The translations under genes and the position numbers were made by a program. Shown in pieces: positions 19,941-26,202 of a DNA stretch of 26,202 nt (position 1 is its first letter; the number at the start of each line of letters is the position of its first letter). The notes beneath the pieces were generated by a model that saw nothing but the letters and a program-made list of their open reading frames with translations, was not told where the DNA came from and ran no database searches. This DNA is from Haplosporangium gracile (lineage: Eukaryota > Mortierellomycota > Mortierellomycetes > Mortierellales > Mortierellaceae): positions 1 through 26,202 of the forward strand of contig JAAAUF010000599.1 in the NCBI GenBank assembly GCA_015499985.1. Direction: 5' to 3'.

Positions 19941-22900
19941 ATGATCGACGACAAACACCCACCGTCCTCCATCCAGAGCGCAAACTTGTTCTCTTATATG
20001 ACCTTCAGCTGGATTCAGCCAAAAATCCTTTATGGAAGAGTAAGTTGTAGCGCATACTCGCACTTCTATTTTCACACCATCGCCATCACTCATCCTCGCC
20101 ACCAAGCATACGAACCTCTTACTAATACCTCTCTACTTCCAATCCCCTCAACCTATTAGAAAAATACAATTGTCGCAGATGATATCGAGCGTCTCTCAGA
20201 AAACGACTGCGTCCAACGCATCTCCGACCTCGTTTACAAGGAATGGACCATCGAAGTCGAGAACGCCAAGCGTGCCAGCACGCTTACTCACAAAAAGCGT
20301 CCCAACCTCTTCAAGGTCCTCTGGAGATGCTATGGTCTCTATGCCATGGTCCCCCTCGTCTCTGGATTCTTTGAGGCTGTCTGCAAAATCAGTGAAGCCG
20401 TCCTCTTGGGGTAACATATCCTTTTCCTTTTTTTCAATTCAAAATACTTCTTCACACATAATTGGCCACTGCTTATTGACAGTTGAATAATTACAACTCC
20501 TATTAGATACGTTATTCGCTTTTTCAACAACCCCGACATGACAATCAAGCAAGGGATGGGGTACGCAGTGGCTCTCTTCCTCGTCACCCTCATCCACGGC
20601 ACATTCCACCACCACAACTTCTTCCATGTCCTTCGACTCGGCACATGGATTCGCCAGTCTCTGATTGCCCTCATGTACCGCAAGTGCCTCACCCTCTCCA
20701 CCTCGAGCTCGATCTCCACAGGAACAGTCGTTAATCTGATTTCGAACGATCTCCAGCCTTTTGAGAGCTTCGCCCCCTTTGGACTCTACCTAATTCTCGG
20801 ACCCCTGGAGATGATCGCCGGCATGTATTTTCTTTGGCAGGAGCTTGGAGTCGCCTGTCTGGCCGGTCTTTTGGCCCTATCGCTTCTGATGCCCCTCCAG
20901 GCCTTCTTTTCTCGCAAATTTGGATCCATCCGCACCAACACTGTAAATGCCCGTGACGAACGTATCAGGACCCTTTCGGATGTGTTTTCAGGAATCGAGC
21001 TGATCAAACTGTGCGCATGGGAGGTCCCTTTCCAGGAAAAAATCTTGATGTTGCGTTCAATCGAACTCAAATACATCTGGCACTCCAACTTCCTCAGTTC
21101 TATTAACATGGCCACCTACTTCTTCTTCCAGCCTGTCGTCGCCATGTTCGCCTTTACCACCTACTGGCTTCAGCACAGGAACGCTGTTGATCCCGTCTCT
21201 TTGACACCCGACAAAGTTTTTGTCTCCCTTACTCTTTTCAACATCCTCCGCACCAACATGACATCCTACTTTCCCAAGGCTGTCCAGGCTTTGGCTGGCG
21301 TCCGCGTCTCTGTCAAGCGCATTACCGACTTTTTGCTTCTGCCAGAGCTGAGAGGCATCGGACCCGATGTTGACGCAAAGAAAGCAGACGATAGTCTGGA
21401 TCAAGGAGGAATCACTACGCAGGATCTTTCCGACATTTTGGTCGACATGAAGGACGCCTCCTTCTCTTGGGCAATTTCGACCGACGAGAAGAACGAGATC
21501 CTAGAGCTCTCAGCCAAGGACAGGAAGGAGAAGGTGGCCAGGGTGAAGGAAGCCCAGGCCAAGAAGGGTCTCGCGATCGACTCTGATGGTAGCTCTGACA
21601 ATGATGTGGTCTTGCTGGACACTCCCAAGAAGGCACTCCTCAACAACATCACCATGACCCTCCGTCGCGACGAGTTACTCGCCATTGTCGGACCCGTCGG
21701 CTCTGGAAAGTCCAGCTTCTGTATGGCTATCCTAGAGGAGATGCCTCTTGTCTCTGGATCCATGAAAATCGCCCACCATCAAGATACCCGCCACCGCCCT
21801 CTTTCTATGTCTTATTCTGCCCAGTCTCCCTGGATTTTTGCCGGATCGATCCGCAGTAACATTCTCTTTGGCGCCGCCTTCAACCAGGAACGTTATGACA
21901 AGATCATCAAGGCATGTGAGCTCACCCGCGACCTCAAGTTGTTCCCCAAGGGCGACGCAACTCTTATCGGTGAGAAAGGTGTCACTCTCAGTGGAGGTCA
22001 ACGTGCCCGTGTTTCGCTCGCCAGAGCTGCTTACAGGGACTCGGACATTTACATTCTGGATGACCCTCTCTCAGCCGTTGATCCTAAAGTTGGACGTGCC
22101 CTTTTCCAGAACTGTATCAACGGACTCCTCAAGGGCAAGGCCCGCGTCTTGGTCACCCACCAGCTTCAGTACATCAAGGACTGTGAGAATGTCATTATTC
22201 TCGAGCGCGGCCAGGTCGCCCATATGGGCAACGTTAATAAGGTGATGAAGGAGGAAGTCGAGGTCACGCAGGTTGTCCAAGAAGGCGATGAAGTCCGGAA
22301 CATCCATACCCGCGCCAAATTTGTAGATGTCCTCCGCGAGTTTGCCAGAAAGGCCCCCGAGATTCCTGCCGAGGAGAGTGTCTCCACCACCGTCGACGAC
22401 GAGACTGCGGCCCTTGCTACTCAGAACAATGGTAGTATTGACGGCAAAAGGGGCAAGGCTACTGTCACTGCTAGCGAGAATGAAGATGACGGCGCCAGCA
22501 TCATGGAAAAGAACTTGACTGTTGAAGAGGTTGCCGAGGGCGAGACGTCCTTCAAGGCCTATGTCGAATTCTTCCGCATCGGCTCTTCTTGGTCCAAGCT
22601 TATCCTAACGATCATTAGTTTGGTTGCCGCTCAGACCATTGTAGTCCTCGGCGAGTTCTTCCTTACTAGGTGGTCTGGCGCCTCTGTCCAGGAGCAAAAA
22701 AGGTCATACTACCCTACCGCCTTTGGACTTTACTGTCTCGGGACCGTCATCATGACCTTGATCCGCTCGTACCTGTTCTTTGACTGCCTGACTGCCAGCT
22801 CCCGCAATATCTTCCGCGCCATGTTGGATGCCCTTATGCGCACCAGCATCGACTTTTTCCACGCTAACCCTCACGGACGTGTCCTGAACCGGTTCTCCAA

Positions 22901-24484
22901 AGACATGGCACTCATTGACGAGTTGCTGCCCTATGTCTTTTTTGATGCCACTCAGATCGGATTCATGTTGCTCGGCTCTGTCGTCACTGTCTGTATTGTC
23001 AACCCCTGGATCCTGATCGCCATGCCTATTATCCTTGCCGGATTTATTGCCCTTCGCTCGCTCTACATGAAGTCCAGCCGTCAGGTTAAGCGCATCGACA
23101 GTACCTCCCGCTCGCCTATTTACTCACACTTGTCTGAGACCCTTGATGGATTGACGTCTGTCCGTGCCTTTGGTGTTGCCAACAAGTTTATGGACGAACA
23201 TATCAAGACCCAGGAAGACAACGGTCGTGCCTTCTTCACCTACCTCGGCATGGCTCGCTGGCTCGTAAGTTATTTCTTTTTTTTCTCTTTGTTGCTCGAT
23301 GTCTCTACAACTTTTTTAAGCTGTATGATCAACAATACTAATTCTTTTTTTTTCTGTTTCTTTGTCATTAGGGCTACCGTTTGGATGCAGTGTCGGCATT
23401 GTTTTTGGGAGCCACCGCAATTGCCTGTGTCGCCGTCCGTGACAGCCAGGAGGCTTCCCGCGCCGGTCTCGCTATGTCGTCCGTCATCAGTTTGTCTGGA
23501 GAGCTCCAGTGGGCGATCCGTATGAGTGTTGAAGCCGCTATCCTGATGGTTTCTGTCGAGCGCATGATGGAGTACGCACAGATCAAGCCCGAAGTCTCCC
23601 TTCGCCACATGAATAACCCCGATGGCACCAGTGTTATTCCTAACGGATGGCCTTCAACCGCTCAGGTCAGCTTCTCAGACATGTCATTGACCTACCCCCG
23701 CGGCGACGGCCCCGTCCTCAAGAACATCTCACTCGATTTTAAGGCTGGCGAGAAGATTGGCATCGTTGGCCGTACCGGTGCAGGAAAGTCGAGCATGATT
23801 GGAGCCCTGTTCCGTTTGGTCGAGACTATGACCGGTAACCCTCCCCAGCGGGGTGGTATCAGTATTGACGGGATTGATATCAGCAAGATTGGAGTCCATG
23901 ATCTTCGTGAACGGATGGCGATTATTCCCCAGGAGCCCTTCCTCTTCCGGGGCACGCTGCGCTTCAACCTCGACCCAACCAACAAGCACCAGGATGCCGA
24001 TATCTGGGCCGCACTCGAGGCCGCCGAGATGAAGCACCTTGTCAAGGGTCTCGAGGGTCGTCTCGATGCTGCAGTGGAGGACAACGGCAGGAACTTCAGT
24101 ATTGGAGAACGGCAACTGATCTCGTTGGCACGTGCGATCCTGCGTCGGTCAAAGATCATTCTCATGGATGAAGCGACCGCCAACGTCGACTTGCAGTCGG
24201 ATAGGATGATTCAGAAGGCGATTCATACCCAGTTCCAGGGCGCGGCCGTTTTTACGATTGCGCATCGTTTGAACACCGTTATTGGAGACTATGACCGGAT
24301 TTTGGTGTTGGATCAAGGCGAAGTCAAGGAATTTGGTGAGCCTTGGGAGTTGTTGGATGACGCTAGTACCTTAAACCATGGGTGGTTGAAGGAGATGGTT
24401 GCGGGGACTGGACCTGAGAATGAGGGCAAGTTGACTCAGATTGCCAAGGATCTCTTTGACTCCCGTCGTCGTGTCGTCGCCTAA
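19941..24484 (+). CDS. ABCC-subfamily full transporter (MRP/Yor1-like multidrug exporter)
   Basis: Four exons (19941-20039, 20160-20410, 20507-23264, 23372-24484) give 1406 aa in a TMD1-NBD1-TMD2-NBD2 layout. There is no extra N-terminal TMD0, as in short MRPs and yeast Yor1 (1477 aa). The N-terminus carries the family motif FSYMTFSWIQPKIL. NBD1 has Walker A GPVGSGKSS (512-520), signature LSGGQRARVSLARA (from 611) and Walker B YILDDPLSAVD, with Asp in place of the catalytic Glu, as usual in ABCC proteins. NBD2 has Walker A GRTGAGKSS (1169-1177), a variant signature FSIGERQ (1278-1284), Walker B LMDEATANVD (D1302, E1303) and H-loop His1334. TMD2 contains FFHANPHGRVLNRFSKDM. NBD1 holds an acidic/basic insertion (about 440-485). 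It should export organic anions or drugs at the plasma or vacuolar membrane using ATP; substrates cannot be read from sequence. Confidence 0.93.
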
Positions 24485-24861
24485 AACGTTTTTATCCGTT
24501 TGTAGTTTGTAGACCTTTTTTTTCTTTTTCTTCATCATCATTGCATACCATAGAAACTATCGTCGTAAATTCACAAACTGTTCACATACAATTGTTTTTT
24601 GTCTTCCGTTACGTCTTCGCCTTGAAAGGCGTAAAAAAGAGGAACAATCAGATACAACTGATGGCGCAAATCGACTTTTAACATCCCACAAAAACCCACT
24701 GTGGCACATTTCTTAATATACTCTCTTAACTCTTAATTTTTCGCCCAACATCCACATATAAACATAGACATCTTTGCTACCCTCCAATCCTATCCTCACC
24801 TCTTCGTTCCACACAACCCTTACACGCCCACTTGCTCACATTATACCGGTTTTCAACAAAA
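24485..24861. other. Intergenic region with a likely + strand promoter
   Basis: It is the 3' flank of the ABC transporter. A TATA-like CATATAAA lies near 24754, followed by a pyrimidine-rich stretch and an AACAAAA context just before the ATG at 24862. No coding sequence is seen. Confidence 0.45.
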
Positions 24862-25460
24862 ATGCCGCCAAAACCAGCCCCCACAAACGTCTAGGGCCTA
24901 CGATCCGACACCAAGTACAGCGAGCCCTATCATCATTCCCAGCTTTACACCAACTGTCACGGGTGTGTTCTATGGCGACATTAAGCCAGATTCCGAAACA
25001 AAGGAACTCTTCATACTCGTTTACTATACCAAGGCGGCCTTTGATGATGCCCTCCATGTCCGCCACCAAACCTAAGCCATATCCTTTCTCAGGGGCATTG
25101 ATTACAACCCGCATTCATCAATTAATTTTTTGTCGAAAGGAAGGATGGACAATCATGAAGATTTTGTTTCTAATGTCTTTCCTACACTTTTTTTTACTGC
25201 TTTTTTTTTGGCCGGTAGATTGACGCCTCTGAGGATCGCGGCGATGCCGGATGTGGTATTGGACGTAATTGTGGCGGGTCCGTTGGTGGAGGAGGTCAAC
25301 TTGAAAATGCCAAGATAGTACTCGTACCAGTGTCAGCAATAGGTGGAAGGAGAGGGAAGAGCAGAAGGCGGAGTCCGTGCATGCTGCTGTCACTGAGTAT
25401 GGAGCGCAGAAGTGTATACCACCATTTACATTTAGCTTATGCCCAGAGCAAATGTCCTAA
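24862..25460 (+). pseudogene. Frame-broken gene of unknown family
   Basis: An ATG in good context (24862, MPPKPAP) follows a promoter-like stretch, but this frame stops after ten codons. Coding-like sequence continues in the next frame from about 24890 (DPTPSTASPIIIPSFTPTV, then GVFYGDIKPDSETKEL, AAFDDALHVRH) to a TAA at about 25073, and in the same frame beyond it (GIDYNPHSS, then DNHEDFVSN). From 25219, after a T-rich acceptor-like TAG, the frame changes again (IDASEDRGDAGCGIGRNCGG). A last change near 25340 leads to KEREEQKAESVHAAVTEYGA and a TAA at 25458-25460. The C5 run at about 24878 and the T-rich runs could be indel sites. Some breaks might be short introns, but no GTAAGT-like donor is present. 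I do not recognise the family. A pseudogene or an indel-damaged assembly of a real gene are both possible. Confidence 0.4.
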
Positions 25461-26202
25461 TAATGAAGAAAAAAAAAACATTAGTTGACAGTAATCCATT
25501 GCCCAGATATCATCATTTTCGTTCATCCCTTGATCCTTACCTCTCCGTCTCACGCACTTTCTTTCTTCCTCTTTTTTTTGGTAGCCATCTTTTTTTTTTG
25601 TTCCCTACCCTTCACTCCCTGACTTCTCACTCTTTCTTTTTGTCTGTTACCGACTTGATTCTCCCTTAAGCGACTTTGTTTTCGCGACCTGGTTTTACGT
25701 GCCTTGTTTTTTAGAACTCCAATTTTTCATCTGCCTCCAATGCCCTCGTCCCCACCATCTAGGCAATCCCTCTTTTTCTTTCTTCCCTGAAGTTGAATAT
25801 GTATATCCTTCTTCCCCTACCTCCTCTTTGAGTACATTGGACGCAGCATCACCCTGCCCCTCTTGTCTTTCAGGCATTATCGTATTGATACCTTGAATAC
25901 CATTCTTGATCCCTCCTCCCCTCCCTCTTTCTTGTTTTTTTTCCGATCTGTCCCTATTATAATTCTGCGCTTACACATTTTTTTTTTTCCTTATACCATA
26001 CTTGTTTTTCTATGTTTTCCAATAATTCAATATACTCACTCCTTCATTATTAAAGAGATTTTTATCATCTTGCTTGCGAGAGAGGTAATCAGTGAGGTGA
26101 TAGTAAAATGAGTGGCATCTAGGAACCCATTTGCTAAATTGATGGAACAATCAGGAAGATCTACAAAGTTGGTTCCTGAATAGTTTTGATCACCACAGAT
26201 AC
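25461..26202. other. Pyrimidine-rich right flank
   Basis: No gene is supportable. The + strand is strongly C/T-rich from about 25500 to 26000, resembling the promoters of other + strand genes here, so a gene may begin beyond the right edge. Short + strand frames are Phe/Ser/Leu-biased and look accidental. Confidence 0.4.

Noticed and set aside
1..26202. tRNA, rRNA and CRISPR arrays
   Set aside because: I looked for T-loop GTTCGA-type motifs with matching stems and for regularly spaced direct repeats. None had the needed structure.

Overview
The window looks like nuclear DNA of a filamentous early-diverging fungus, probably Mucoromycota and perhaps Mortierellaceae. This taxonomic call is inference. 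The genes carry several short introns with GTAAGT-like donors and (T/C)AG acceptors. Promoters are long pyrimidine-rich tracts, and intergenic DNA is rich in homopolymers and microsatellites. No bacterial operons, tRNA, rRNA or CRISPR array were seen.

Layout. Positions 1-5551 hold almost no recognisable coding sequence. This stretch is purine-rich on the + strand at first, then pyrimidine-rich, with at most the first codons of a minus-strand gene at the left edge. Positions 5552-9125 carry two minus-strand membrane-protein genes: a small four-helix MARVEL-like protein (5 exons, 174 aa) and a type II membrane protein with a DUF4097-like beta-helix ectodomain (3 exons, 476 aa). Positions 9652-12766 form a degenerate zone. 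It contains an orphan Sel1-like terminal exon, a short gene with an apparent frameshift, coding-like islands without context, a 346-bp inverted-repeat element flanked by TA (MITE), and a 49-base assembly gap. Positions 12767-13300 encode a CFEM-like secreted protein, probably GPI-anchored.

Positions 14396-18370 are a compact block. It holds a NUDT15/MTH1-type Nudix hydrolase (+), a nine-exon FANCL homologue (-) convergent with it, and a small coiled-coil protein (+) divergent from FANCL across about 345 bp. Positions 19941-24484 encode a full-length ABCC (MRP/Yor1-like) exporter of 1406 aa in four exons. Positions 24862-25460 hold a coding-like locus whose frame is broken several times. The right end is pyrimidine-rich, non-coding-looking sequence.

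How the genes relate: the convergent Nudix hydrolase and FANCL both belong to genome maintenance (nucleotide-pool sanitation and interstrand-crosslink repair). This adjacency is not evidence of a shared pathway. The most notable item is FANCL, the E3 ligase of the Fanconi anaemia pathway, which the usual model yeasts lack. No clearly new multi-gene system was found.
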